From Ectopseudomonas chengduensis (lineage in GTDB: Bacteria > Pseudomonadota > Gammaproteobacteria > Pseudomonadales > Pseudomonadaceae), in NCBI RefSeq assembly GCF_015712065.1, contig NZ_JACFYZ010000001.1:558001-622000 (forward strand): a stretch of DNA of 64,000 nt. The letters run 5' to 3'. The notes under the pieces are model-generated. The model searched no databases. It was given only the letters and a program-made list of their open reading frames with translations, and was not told the DNA's origin. The translations under genes and the position numbers were made by a program. This document shows, piece by piece, positions 9,332 through 18,144 of this stretch (position 1 is the stretch's first letter; each line of letters starts with the position of its first letter).

Positions 9332-11170
9332 TCAATCACCCAATAGTTCCAACAGTCGCTCACCGAACACCTCAGGCCTGCCTTCGAACAGGCGCTGCAA
9401 CGGCAGTCCATCCGCCAGGTAGGCGTACAACCGCTGGCGTTCGCTGAAGTCTCCGGCCAGGCGTGCGGCGGCGGCGATGTAGTCCTCGGCGCTATCGGCG
9501 ATCAGCCAGTCTGGCAGTCCGGCGCGGCGCAGCAGCCCTTCATCGATATGTTCGAACACCTCCGCACCGGTCTTGCACACACCCGGCAGGCCGACGGTCA
9601 GCGCATCGATGATGCCGTTGGTATTGCCGAAGGGGAACGGGCTGAGGAACAGGTCGCAACGGCTGAAGGCGCCTAGATAGTCCTGGTAGGGCTGGTGTGG
9701 GTAAATGCGTGCATCGGGCAGGTAGCGTCGGATCAGGCGCTGCAACTGCGGGTAGAGCAGGCCTTGTGCCTGGCCGATGAGAAAGTGAAAGCGCACTCGC
9801 TTGCCGTACTGGCGCTGGGTGAGTTGGGCGATCTGTTGGCAGGCCTGCAGAAAGCGCGGGTTGAGCTTCATGGTGGTGGCGGCGATGGCGATGGCCACCT
9901 CGTCACCGTCGTTACGCTCGGGCAGTGAGAGTTCCACGGGGATGGCCGAGGGGCGGTAGGGTTGGCCGTCGTTGGGTAGCAGAAGCAGTTTTTCGCCGAA
10001 GCAGGCCGGATCACCGACGAAATCCTCTTCGACGCTGATGTAGTCGATATGCCGCGAGCCGGTGGTCGCCGGATGCCCCAGTGCTGCGACCTGCAACGGC
10101 GCCAGCCGCAGGTTGGTGAGAAACAGGGTGAGCGGGAACATACCCACGCTGGGCATGTACAGCACCTGTGGTTGCAGCTCGGCGGCCAGCTCACGCACCT
10201 GGCGTACGCAGGCCAGCAGATCGTTCGGCGCGCTGAGCTCGGTGAACGCGTCGAACACGGCGCGTCCCAGGTCTTCGACATTGCTGGCATAGCCCACGGC
10301 ATGCAGGTCGAAGTGCTGCCGAGCGGCTTCGAGTGTTCTGGAGTGGGTACGGTAGATTGAATGACCACCCGAGAACCACTCCAGCACCACCAGCATCTTG
10401 CGCTTGCCGGTGGTACGGCGAGGTGCGGTTATCGGCAGCGAGTCGATGCCGTTGTTCGCCAGCTTGCGCTCCACCAGGCGGCAGATGGAGCGCTTGATGC
10501 GATGGCGCTGCGGCAGGTCGGCGTAACTGCAGTGCATGTACACGTCATGGATGATCGCCACCGGCAACTGATCCAGGCTATCTAGGCTGTCCAGTCGTTC
10601 CGGCAGCCAGGCCAGCAGTGCCTCACGCTTGGAGTGCGCCGCTGGCGTGCCGAGAAAGCGTGGCGACAGCAGCGCCATGCACAGTGCCACGGTCAGGTTA
10701 CGGTTCTGTTGCCAGAGCAGTTCCAGATCCAGCGGCAGCTGCGACTCGGGCGAATAGAGCACGCAGAACTTCACCAGCTCTGTCGGCGCCACTTCGAACC
10801 GGCCCTCTTCACCGCCATACAGGTTGAGCGCACGCAGGATATGGTCGGCATTGACGAAGGCGCTGGCGGCGAACAGCGAGGACAGCCAGCGCTGGAAGTT
10901 GATCAACTGATCGAAGCCGGTGGGGCTGATCTGGAAACCGGGGTCGGAAAACAGCGTGGTGATGGCGCTGGTGATGCGCGTCAGCACATGGGCTTCGAGA
11001 TCCGCCGCTGAAATCGCCGGAGATACCGAGAGTACGAACTGGCCGGACAGCTTGCCGTAGTGGCGGTCGATGATCAGCAGCAGGCGGATCAGCTCGCGCG
11101 CGGCGGCCTCGTGCTGGCGCGAGTAGCAGAGCTGCTCGAAGTGTTCGAGGGAGAACGTCTCGTCGGTCAT
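9332..11170 (-). CDS. HMW1C-like glycosyltransferase (GT41 family)
   Basis: A 612-residue protein without signal peptide or membrane segment. An N-terminal all-alpha region (residues about 1-250) is followed by a GT-B glycosyltransferase domain. Characteristic pieces are GHPATTGSRHIDYI, then CDLFLSPFPFGNTNGIIDAL and GLPGVCKTGAEVFEHIDE near the C-terminus. Length and order match HMW1C of Haemophilus and Actinobacillus (about 620 residues), a cytoplasmic enzyme that adds glucose to Asn in Asn-X-Ser/Thr sites of a two-partner-secretion adhesin before export. It directly follows the tpsA gene on the same strand, supporting that role here. A 9-bp hairpin lies between the two genes. Confidence 0.85.
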   Translation of the reverse strand: MTDETFSLEHFEQLCYSRQHEAAARELIRLLLIIDRHYGKLSGQFVLSVSPAISAADLEAHVLTRITSAITTLFSDPGFQISPTGFDQLINFQRWLSSLFAASAFVNADHILRALNLYGGEEGRFEVAPTELVKFCVLYSPESQLPLDLELLWQQNRNLTVALCMALLSPRFLGTPAAHSKREALLAWLPERLDSLDSLDQLPVAIIHDVYMHCSYADLPQRHRIKRSICRLVERKLANNGIDSLPITAPRRTTGKRKMLVVLEWFSGGHSIYRTHSRTLEAARQHFDLHAVGYASNVEDLGRAVFDAFTELSAPNDLLACVRQVRELAAELQPQVLYMPSVGMFPLTLFLTNLRLAPLQVAALGHPATTGSRHIDYISVEEDFVGDPACFGEKLLLLPNDGQPYRPSAIPVELSLPERNDGDEVAIAIAATTMKLNPRFLQACQQIAQLTQRQYGKRVRFHFLIGQAQGLLYPQLQRLIRRYLPDARIYPHQPYQDYLGAFSRCDLFLSPFPFGNTNGIIDALTVGLPGVCKTGAEVFEHIDEGLLRRAGLPDWLIADSAEDYIAAAARLAGDFSERQRLYAYLADGLPLQRLFEGRPEVFGERLLELLGD

Positions 11171-11196
11171 GGTCTGGCCTTGTTGCGCATGGAGCG

Positions 11197-11220
11197 GGCG
11201 CGACGTGGTAGCGTCGCGCC
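11197..11220 (-). promoter_or_regulatory. Hairpin between tpsA and the glycosyltransferase gene
   Basis: GGCGCGACG (11197-11205) and CGTCGCGCC (11212-11220) form a perfect 9-bp stem with loop TGGTAG. It lies 9 bases after the tpsA stop codon, but no T-run follows, so it may limit read-through or protect the 3' end rather than terminate fully. Confidence 0.5.
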
Positions 11221-11228
11221 GCGCCTTT

Positions 11229-14200
11229 TCAGTTTTCGTTCGGTGCCGCTACCTGCAACTGCGACAGATCCAGATCGATCAGGTCGATACGCGGCGCCAG
11301 CGGTGTCTGCCGGTAGTCAGGATACAGAACCTGGCTCCAGGCGCTGCCGGCGATCTGCTGTTGCAGATGACTGCGCGTCGCCTCGCCATCGCTGCCGAGA
11401 ATGCTGGCGTTGATCAGCCCGCCGAGGCGATAGACCACCGCACCGCTGCCGCTGGCACCGATGCTGGTGTTGTCGCTGCCGTTGGCGATGAAGGTGCCGC
11501 CAGGCGCTTGGGCGTCGATCAGCAGGATGCCGTTCTGAACGCCGAGGTGGTTGTTGCCGCTGACGAAGTTCAGCGCCGTACCGCCGCGGCTGAAGGCTTC
11601 CAGGGTCAGGTTGCCGCCAGCGCCGGTCAGCAGGCTGTTGCTGCCGCTGCCCGTGCCGTTGAAGGTGATGCCGCTTGCGCCGTTCTCACCACGACCGCTG
11701 ACCTTGATATCGCCACTGGCCGAACTCAGCGAGATGCTGTTCGAGCCGCTGCGTATGAACACCCCGCTGGCCTCGCTGCCGCCGTCAGTGTGACCGTTGA
11801 GGCTGATGTCACCGCTGTTGCTGGCGATGGTCACCGAGCTGCCATTGCTGGACGGGTAGAAATGGATGCCGTTGCCCGTGCGCGAATAGCCGTCGAGGCT
11901 GATCGAGCCGCTGCCGGTGGCGCGCAGTTCGGTTTGCCCGGTGAGCACGCTGAGGCCATTGGCATTGTCGGCCTGGCCGGTGATGCTGAGCCGGCCATTC
12001 TCCACGCTGAGCAGGTTGTTGCCGTTGCTGTAGAAGTCCACGCCGTCGCCCGAACCGGTAGAGCGACCGATAAGAGTGACGTTGCCATTGCCGGTGGTCT
12101 GGATGATGTTGGTCACGCTGAGCAGGGCGATGCCGTGATCCAGCTCGCTGGTGTCAGGCGAGTGGAAGTGCCCGTCGAGCAGGATGTTGCCGCCCTGCGA
12201 GGCGATGCGGTTGGTCGAGGCCTGGCCGCTACCGCCGAGGGCGATGGCGTCGGAGGTGCCCACGCTGTCACCGCGCAGGGTGATGTCGCCGGTCTGCGTA
12301 GTGATGCTGACGCCCTGCGAGCTGCCGCTGGAATTGAGGAAGATGCCGTAGCCACCGAAGCTGCTGGTGCTGTTGCCGTTGATCTGGATATCGCCCGTGG
12401 TGGTCGACAGCTCGATGGCGGCTCCGCTACCGGAGGGCGCGAGGTCCACGCCACGACCGGAGAGGCTGTTGCCTTCCAGCGTCAGGTTGCCGCTGCCAGT
12501 GCCGACACGGATCGCGGAGTTGCTGCCGCTGGCATCCAGGAACAATGCGCGGAACGAGCCGCTGCCGGTGTTGATCACACTGTTGTCGGCAGCCAGGCGC
12601 ACGTTGCCGGCGGTGCTGGTGATGTCGATGCTGCTGCCACTGCCAGAGGTGATCAGGCCCAGCGAGGGCGTGGTGCCGCCGGAGCTGTTGCCTTCGACGG
12701 TGATGTCGCCGTCGCTGAGCAGGTTGATCGAGGCGCCGGCACCGGTGACGTTGAGCACTGTGCCGTAGCTGCCGCCGCTGTCGCCGGCCAGCACGATCCT
12801 GCCCGAGTCACTGGCTGTCAGATTGATCGCGCCATCGCCTGCGGCCGCCAGGTAAAGTGCGCGGCCGCTCTGGCTGTTGGCCTTGACCGTCAGGGTGCCG
12901 CTGCCGACGCCGAGGTTCTGCGTCGAGCTGCTGGCGGTGGAGCAGATCAGCACGCCGAAACCAGAGGCCGCGTTGCCACTGAGGGTGACGTTGCCCGAGC
13001 CGCTGGCGGCGATGGTGTTGCTGGTGCTGAACAGGCGCGTGCCGTTGCCAGAACCCAGGTTATCGGCGCTGATGTCGATGGCGCCGGCCCCTTCGGTCAG
13101 CAGGTTGCTGCCGCCATGCAGGATGAAGGCATCACCCGTGCCGCTGCTGCTGGCCTGCACGGCGGTGATATTGATGTCGCCGCCGCCGGCATCGATGGTG
13201 CTGGCTGAGATGTTCATCGCGGTAGCGCTGGAGCCAGCGGCTAGGCTGGCCGAGGTGGCGCCGCGAATGGTGACGTCGCCGCCGTTGGTGTCGATCAGGC
13301 TGGAACGGATGAATACACCGGTGCCGCTGCTGACGTTGGTGCTGGCGAACGAGCCGCTTGGGTCGATGGCGCCGCTGATGGTCAGATCACCCCCGTTGGT
13401 GCGGATGGTGGCGTTGTTCAGCGCCACCGAGCCGTTGCCGCTGTTGTTGAAGTTCGACAGCAGCGACACGTTCAGCGTCGCGCCGTCGGCATGGGTAATG
13501 CTGGTGCCGGTCATGTTGACGTTACGGTGGGCGATCAGCGTCAGGCTGGCGTTGCCCTGCGCCTGGACGTTGTCCAGCACGTTGATGTCGCCGGAAGTGC
13601 CGGGGCCGGACGAGGTCTGCACGATGATGTTGGCACCCTCGCTCAGCGACGCATTGAGCGTGGCCGAGCTGAGGGTCGAGCTGCCGCCGGCGTTGGGGGT
13701 GAACGGGCTCTCGCTGGAGGTGCCGGAGCTGGCGCCGCTGGTGATATTGATGTTGTACGGGTCGAGCAGCCAGGTGCCGCCCTTGCCGGAAGCGGCACTC
13801 AGGTTGACCCGACCGGTGGCATCCAGGGCATGGGCTGAGGTTTCCACGAAGCCGCCATTGCCGCCTTCGCCACCGCCGATCACGCTGATATTACCGTGGA
13901 ACTGAGTGCTGTCGGTGGCCCAGAGAATGACCTTGCCGCCATCGCCACTATTGAGCGCGTCGGCCTCGATGCGCGCGTCCTTGCCCATATGGGTGGCGCT
14001 GGCGTGCTGCAGCGGGCCTGTGCCCTGGTAGTCGCCGCCGAGCAGCACGGTGCCGCCGCCGGCATCGCCGCTTGCGTCGATACGCGCATCGTCGAACAGA
14101 CCTACGTATTCGCCGGTCATGGTCACTTCGCCGCCGCGTTCACCGGCATTGCGGCCGGAGACGTCGAGGACGCCGCTGCTGGCCACCACGCCGCTGTCCC

Positions 14201-15056
14201 CGCCGTCGAGGACGATGCGGCCATTGCGCTGTTGCAGGCTGCTGGCCTCGATCACGCCTTCGTTGTTGACCACCTTGCTGAGCATGGCGTCGCTGGCGCG
14301 GGCGCTCATGATCACGGTGCCGCCGTTGGCTTGCAGCAGGCCCTGGTTGACCACGCTGGCATCGATGACAGCCTCGTCGACCTGCATGTTGATCAGGCCG
14401 TCGCCGTGGTAGTCGAGGGTGATTTTCTCGCCGCCGCCGAGCACCACCGAGCCCATCTTGGCGACCACGGTACCCTCGTTGCGTACCTGGGCGCCGAGCA
14501 GGGCGACGCTGCCGCCGTCAGCCGCACGGATGGTGCCCCGGTTGATCACGGCACCGCCTGCGCCCTTGCCGTCGAACTGCATGCGCCCGGCCATGAAGTC
14601 GTTATCGGCGATGTCCAGGGCACTGGCCACCAGGCCGCCGACGTTGACCGCGGCGCTGCTGCCGAACAGCACACCAGTAGGGTTGATCAGATAGACCTGA
14701 CCATTGGCATTGATCTGGCCCATGATCTGCGAGGCGTCGCTGGACAGCACGCGGTTGAGCGCCACCGACGAGGCGCCTGGCTGGTGAAAATTCACCGTGG
14801 CATCACGGCCGACATTGAAGGTGTCCCAGGTGGCGATCAGCTTCTGGCTGTTCTGATTCACATCCAGCACATTGCCGGACTGGCTGATGCTACCGCTGCC
14901 GGCAGTGATCTGGCCGTTACTGGGCAGGGTGTTGTTGTCCAGCGCCATGGCGTTCAGCGGCATCAGCCCGTGCATCACGCACAGCACGGCATAGCTCAGC
15001 GGCTTGAGAGAAGGCAGTTGCGGACGACGGCCGCGACGGGCGTTTTTATTGTTCAC
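11229..15056 (-). CDS. TpsA-type secreted adhesin with filamentous haemagglutinin N-terminal domain
   Basis: About 1275 residues. A positively charged N-terminus and a long signal sequence (PLSYAVLCVMHGLMPLNAMA) precede a haemagglutination-activity/TPS domain with the hallmark INPTGVLFGSSA and LNRVLSSDASQIMGQINANG. The rest is a long beta-helix of short Ser/Gly/Asn-rich repeats such as SGSGNVTLSGN and TGDITLRGD. About thirty Asn-X-Ser/Thr sequons can be counted by eye, fitting glycosylation by the downstream HMW1C-like enzyme. The ATG at 15062 is directly against the Shine-Dalgarno GAGGAG, so I prefer the GTG at 15056, six bases downstream of it. The export partner is the TpsB gene just upstream, whose stop codon overlaps the Shine-Dalgarno sequence. 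Confidence 0.85.
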   Translation of the reverse strand: MNNKNARRGRRPQLPSLKPLSYAVLCVMHGLMPLNAMALDNNTLPSNGQITAGSGSISQSGNVLDVNQNSQKLIATWDTFNVGRDATVNFHQPGASSVALNRVLSSDASQIMGQINANGQVYLINPTGVLFGSSAAVNVGGLVASALDIADNDFMAGRMQFDGKGAGGAVINRGTIRAADGGSVALLGAQVRNEGTVVAKMGSVVLGGGEKITLDYHGDGLINMQVDEAVIDASVVNQGLLQANGGTVIMSARASDAMLSKVVNNEGVIEASSLQQRNGRIVLDGGDSGVVASSGVLDVSGRNAGERGGEVTMTGEYVGLFDDARIDASGDAGGGTVLLGGDYQGTGPLQHASATHMGKDARIEADALNSGDGGKVILWATDSTQFHGNISVIGGGEGGNGGFVETSAHALDATGRVNLSAASGKGGTWLLDPYNINITSGASSGTSSESPFTPNAGGSSTLSSATLNASLSEGANIIVQTSSGPGTSGDINVLDNVQAQGNASLTLIAHRNVNMTGTSITHADGATLNVSLLSNFNNSGNGSVALNNATIRTNGGDLTISGAIDPSGSFASTNVSSGTGVFIRSSLIDTNGGDVTIRGATSASLAAGSSATAMNISASTIDAGGGDINITAVQASSSGTGDAFILHGGSNLLTEGAGAIDISADNLGSGNGTRLFSTSNTIAASGSGNVTLSGNAASGFGVLICSTASSSTQNLGVGSGTLTVKANSQSGRALYLAAAGDGAINLTASDSGRIVLAGDSGGSYGTVLNVTGAGASINLLSDGDITVEGNSSGGTTPSLGLITSGSGSSIDITSTAGNVRLAADNSVINTGSGSFRALFLDASGSNSAIRVGTGSGNLTLEGNSLSGRGVDLAPSGSGAAIELSTTTGDIQINGNSTSSFGGYGIFLNSSGSSQGVSITTQTGDITLRGDSVGTSDAIALGGSGQASTNRIASQGGNILLDGHFHSPDTSELDHGIALLSVTNIIQTTGNGNVTLIGRSTGSGDGVDFYSNGNNLLSVENGRLSITGQADNANGLSVLTGQTELRATGSGSISLDGYSRTGNGIHFYPSSNGSSVTIASNSGDISLNGHTDGGSEASGVFIRSGSNSISLSSASGDIKVSGRGENGASGITFNGTGSGSNSLLTGAGGNLTLEAFSRGGTALNFVSGNNHLGVQNGILLIDAQAPGGTFIANGSDNTSIGASGSGAVVYRLGGLINASILGSDGEATRSHLQQQIAGSAWSQVLYPDYRQTPLAPRIDLIDLDLSQLQVAAPNEN

Positions 15057-15066
15057 GGTCATCTCC

Positions 15067-18000
15067 TCAGAACGAATAGTTGAAGCCGGTACCGATGGCA
15101 TTGATGGTAGTGCCGACGCCTGGCGAATAACCGCTGGCAGCGAAGGCACCGGCCACAGCGAAGTTGTAGTTGGCCAGCGAAGCGTTCTTCAGCAGCACGT
15201 AGTGGGCGAACACCTCGGTGTTGCGGGTGAAGCGGTAGCCGACGCCCAGGGCGTACTGGCGCGCGCCCATGCCGCTGGTGTCGCACTCGATACCGCTGGC
15301 GGAGATCATCGAGCACTCGCCAGGCAGCGCGCGGGCATAGCTTGCGCGCAGGCGCCAGGCGCCGATGCGGTGGCTGACGCCGAGCATGTAGGCGCGGCGG
15401 CGGTACTCGGACAGGTCGCTGAAGCTGACGCTGTTGTTGATCACGTCGTCTTCGGAGTAGTAGAGCTCGTCGGCCACCAGCGACAGCTGGGTATTGCCGA
15501 AGCGGTAACCCAGGCCGAAACGAAAACTGTAGTCGTTCGACGAGGTGCCCTCGGTGACGTGGGTGTTGCTGCCCACGCCGCGGGCGTTGCGGCCCAGGTT
15601 GGCGATGCCGAAGTAGTTGACGTGACGTTCGGCGGCGGCGACCGCGGTGAAACCACCGTTCTTGTAGGTCACGCTGCCGCCGTAGATGTAGCCCCGGTCG
15701 ACGTCCTCGGCAGCCTTCATGCCGTTGTTGGAGTAGGCCAGCTTGACCTGCAGGCCATGCCACTCCGGCGACCACCAGGCAACCACGCCGGACTGACGAC
15801 GGTTGAACGCGGCGTCGGAGTTGACGCTTTCATCGGCCTGGCTGAGCGGGCCGGCCACATTGCTGGCCAGGCTACTGTTGAATCCTGGGGAGCCGATGAT
15901 GTTGTAGTAGGCCGCGCTGGTCTTGCCATAGAAGGGATCGAGGCTGGTGGTGCTCTCTTTCAGCGGCATGTCCCAAACACCGTAAAGCAGGGTGCCGAAG
16001 CGGTCGTCGTCGAGTGCTACACCGGAGTTGCGCAGGCGCGTGTTGGGTGAGATCGAGAGTGGTGCGCTGTCGTCGCCGCTCAGGGTGTAGTTCACCGAGA
16101 TGCCGTATTCCAGTTGCCACAGAAAACGCGTGTCGTCGTTTATCGGGATGCCAGCGTGGGCACCGATGTAGGAGACGTTGTCGCGAGCACGCCAGTAGCT
16201 GGACATGTTGCGGCCATTGGCCGTGGCCAGCTTGCTCTGGTCAGCCGGGGAGGCGCGGGTGGAATCGCGGCGGTCGATGTATTCCGGCACCAGGCCGAGC
16301 GATCCGTAGAGCACCAGTTCGGTGGTCTTGCTACGGAAGTCCTCGCGGCTGCCGACGTCTTTGGCCAGGCCGGCGAAGGCCTGCGGTGTGCCGGTGACCG
16401 ACAGCCAGAAACGCTTGTTGTCACGTTCGTCGCTGATCGGGTCGTCGCCTGGCGAGAAGGCCAGGCTGGCATTCATCACCAGGTCGCGGTGATAGACGTT
16501 CAGACCTACGCCGTAGCCGTAGCGGGTCAGGTGATTTTCGCTGTCGTCCCAGGGGGTCTTGTTCACCCGCACCCGGCCGCCGTCGGCGAACAGGGTGGCT
16601 TCGGCGATGGCGCCGTAATAGCGGCCGAGGTATTTACGCAGCTCCAGGCGACCGAGCAGGCCTTCATCACCTGCGGCTTCGCCGACCGGGTAGGCGCGCA
16701 CGCCGTTGGGGCCGCCGAGGCTGAACTTCTCCGAGGCATCGAGGTTCTTGTCCGCCCACTGGCCGCTGAGGGAGGCGAACAGCGAGTAGCCACCGCCCAA
16801 CTCCTGCAAGCGGCTGAACGCCAGGTTGGCCTTGCGATAGCGGCCGGCGGCATTGGCAGTCAGTTGGTCGAGGGCTTCATCGAGCGGGGTGTCCTTGTTC
16901 AGTTTGCCGATGCCGTAGGCCAGGCTCCAGCGGTTGCTGCCGGCCCAGTCGTCACGCCAGTCGCCATAGAGCGTGGCACTGCGGAATACGGCAGATTTCT
17001 TCACCGCGAAGGCACCGGCCTCGTCCTCGAAATGGCGGTGCTCTTCGGCCAGGTTGAGTGAGATGTTGGCATCGCGGCTGCGTAGCAGCGAGCTGTCGAG
17101 AAACACCGAGGAAACGATGGCGGTACCGCTGGCCTCGGCAGTTTTCAGGCTCTTGCCGATGGCGTACTCCATCTCCGCGTAGTTGGCGCCCAGGGTGACG
17201 CCACTGGCGCCTAGCGGCTGACGATAGCCAAGGCCGCGAATTTCCAGCCCTTCGAAGCTGTTCTGGCCATTGAAGAACAGGCTTTCGCCGAAGCCGAAGG
17301 CATCGTTGAGGCTGACGTTGCTGGTGACCCGGTTGGCGCCGGTGTAGTAGTTGCCGTGGTTGTCGAAGCTGACACGGCCCGTCCAGGCGGTCATTTCGCT
17401 GAGCTTGAGGACAATGTCGGAAGCGCCTGGCTCGCGCGACGGTTGCAGCACGGCGCGCACCGAAACCCCGGCGATATCGGACAGGCGCAGTAGCACGCGT
17501 TCCAGATCGGCTTCACGAATCACGCTGCCGCTGGGAATTGCGTCGACGAAGCGTTGCTGCATGCCAGGGCGCAGGCGCACGTTGCTGTCTGCCTCGGCGC
17601 GCACGCTGCCGACGCGGCCTTCCTGCACGCCGATGGTGACCACGCCATCGGTGATTTCCTGGGCTGGCAGATAGGCGCGGGCCACCAGATAGCCGCGGCT
17701 GCGATACAGCTCGGTGACACGGGCAGCAGCCTCACGCAGGCCGGCGAGATTCAGCTCTCGACCGGCATAGGGGGCAAGCTCCTGCAGCAGGCGCGATTCG
17801 CTGATCTCACGGTTACCGCTGAGCTTGAAGGCATTCACGCGAAAGGCGGCAGAGGCCTGTTCGGCCGGGTTGACTGCAGCCTGGCTGCGGTCATCCTGAG
17901 CTTCGATGCGCACATTGCCACGCGGCGCATCCTGGGCGCGTTCGGCCGGGCGCAGAATGTCGCGGTTGTTGTCGAACAGCGTGCCGGCGGAGGGCAGGGG

Positions 18001-18102
18001 TTCGGCCTGAGCCTGGGCAGCGAGGATCGCCGCGGCCAGCAGGGTCAGATTGCGCGGGTGCAGCACCCGGCGTACCTGGGCGGAGGTGAAGGTCGAAGTC
18101 AT
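15067..18102 (-). CDS. TpsB outer-membrane transporter fused to a porin-like barrel
   Basis: A 1011-residue protein, almost double the normal TpsB length. Signal peptide residues 1-33 (cleavage after AQAQA). POTRA domains lie at about 86-170 and 171-245. The FhaC/ShlB-type barrel spans about 250-576 and has the conserved FSLGGPNGVRAYPVGE at 460-475. A normal TpsB would end near RFWLSVT at 570. Instead, after a short linker, TTELVLYGSLGLVPEYIDR (from 593) begins a second region resembling the start of a mature general porin. It continues with alternating barrel strands to a terminal phenylalanine (GTGFNYSF). The first half should secrete the adjacent TpsA. The second half looks like a porin lacking its own signal peptide; its function is unknown. 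Confidence 0.85.
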   Translation of the reverse strand: MTSTFTSAQVRRVLHPRNLTLLAAAILAAQAQAEPLPSAGTLFDNNRDILRPAERAQDAPRGNVRIEAQDDRSQAAVNPAEQASAAFRVNAFKLSGNREISESRLLQELAPYAGRELNLAGLREAAARVTELYRSRGYLVARAYLPAQEITDGVVTIGVQEGRVGSVRAEADSNVRLRPGMQQRFVDAIPSGSVIREADLERVLLRLSDIAGVSVRAVLQPSREPGASDIVLKLSEMTAWTGRVSFDNHGNYYTGANRVTSNVSLNDAFGFGESLFFNGQNSFEGLEIRGLGYRQPLGASGVTLGANYAEMEYAIGKSLKTAEASGTAIVSSVFLDSSLLRSRDANISLNLAEEHRHFEDEAGAFAVKKSAVFRSATLYGDWRDDWAGSNRWSLAYGIGKLNKDTPLDEALDQLTANAAGRYRKANLAFSRLQELGGGYSLFASLSGQWADKNLDASEKFSLGGPNGVRAYPVGEAAGDEGLLGRLELRKYLGRYYGAIAEATLFADGGRVRVNKTPWDDSENHLTRYGYGVGLNVYHRDLVMNASLAFSPGDDPISDERDNKRFWLSVTGTPQAFAGLAKDVGSREDFRSKTTELVLYGSLGLVPEYIDRRDSTRASPADQSKLATANGRNMSSYWRARDNVSYIGAHAGIPINDDTRFLWQLEYGISVNYTLSGDDSAPLSISPNTRLRNSGVALDDDRFGTLLYGVWDMPLKESTTSLDPFYGKTSAAYYNIIGSPGFNSSLASNVAGPLSQADESVNSDAAFNRRQSGVVAWWSPEWHGLQVKLAYSNNGMKAAEDVDRGYIYGGSVTYKNGGFTAVAAAERHVNYFGIANLGRNARGVGSNTHVTEGTSSNDYSFRFGLGYRFGNTQLSLVADELYYSEDDVINNSVSFSDLSEYRRRAYMLGVSHRIGAWRLRASYARALPGECSMISASGIECDTSGMGARQYALGVGYRFTRNTEVFAHYVLLKNASLANYNFAVAGAFAASGYSPGVGTTINAIGTGFNYSF

Positions 18103-18144
18103 GGCAAGCTCGTTGTTGTTTTTGTGAGTCGGGCAGACGAGGTA

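Noticed and set aside
11169..13208. Long plus-strand open frame (679 codons) opposite tpsA, and a similar one at 13896-15083
   Set aside because: They are antisense to the repetitive, GC-rich tpsA; the products are Ala/Val/Asp-rich low-complexity with no family features. Ordinary high-GC shadows.
11229..14800. Repetitive sequence that might suggest CRISPR or tandem-repeat DNA
   Set aside because: The periodicity is of protein beta-helix repeats without exact DNA repeats or spacers.
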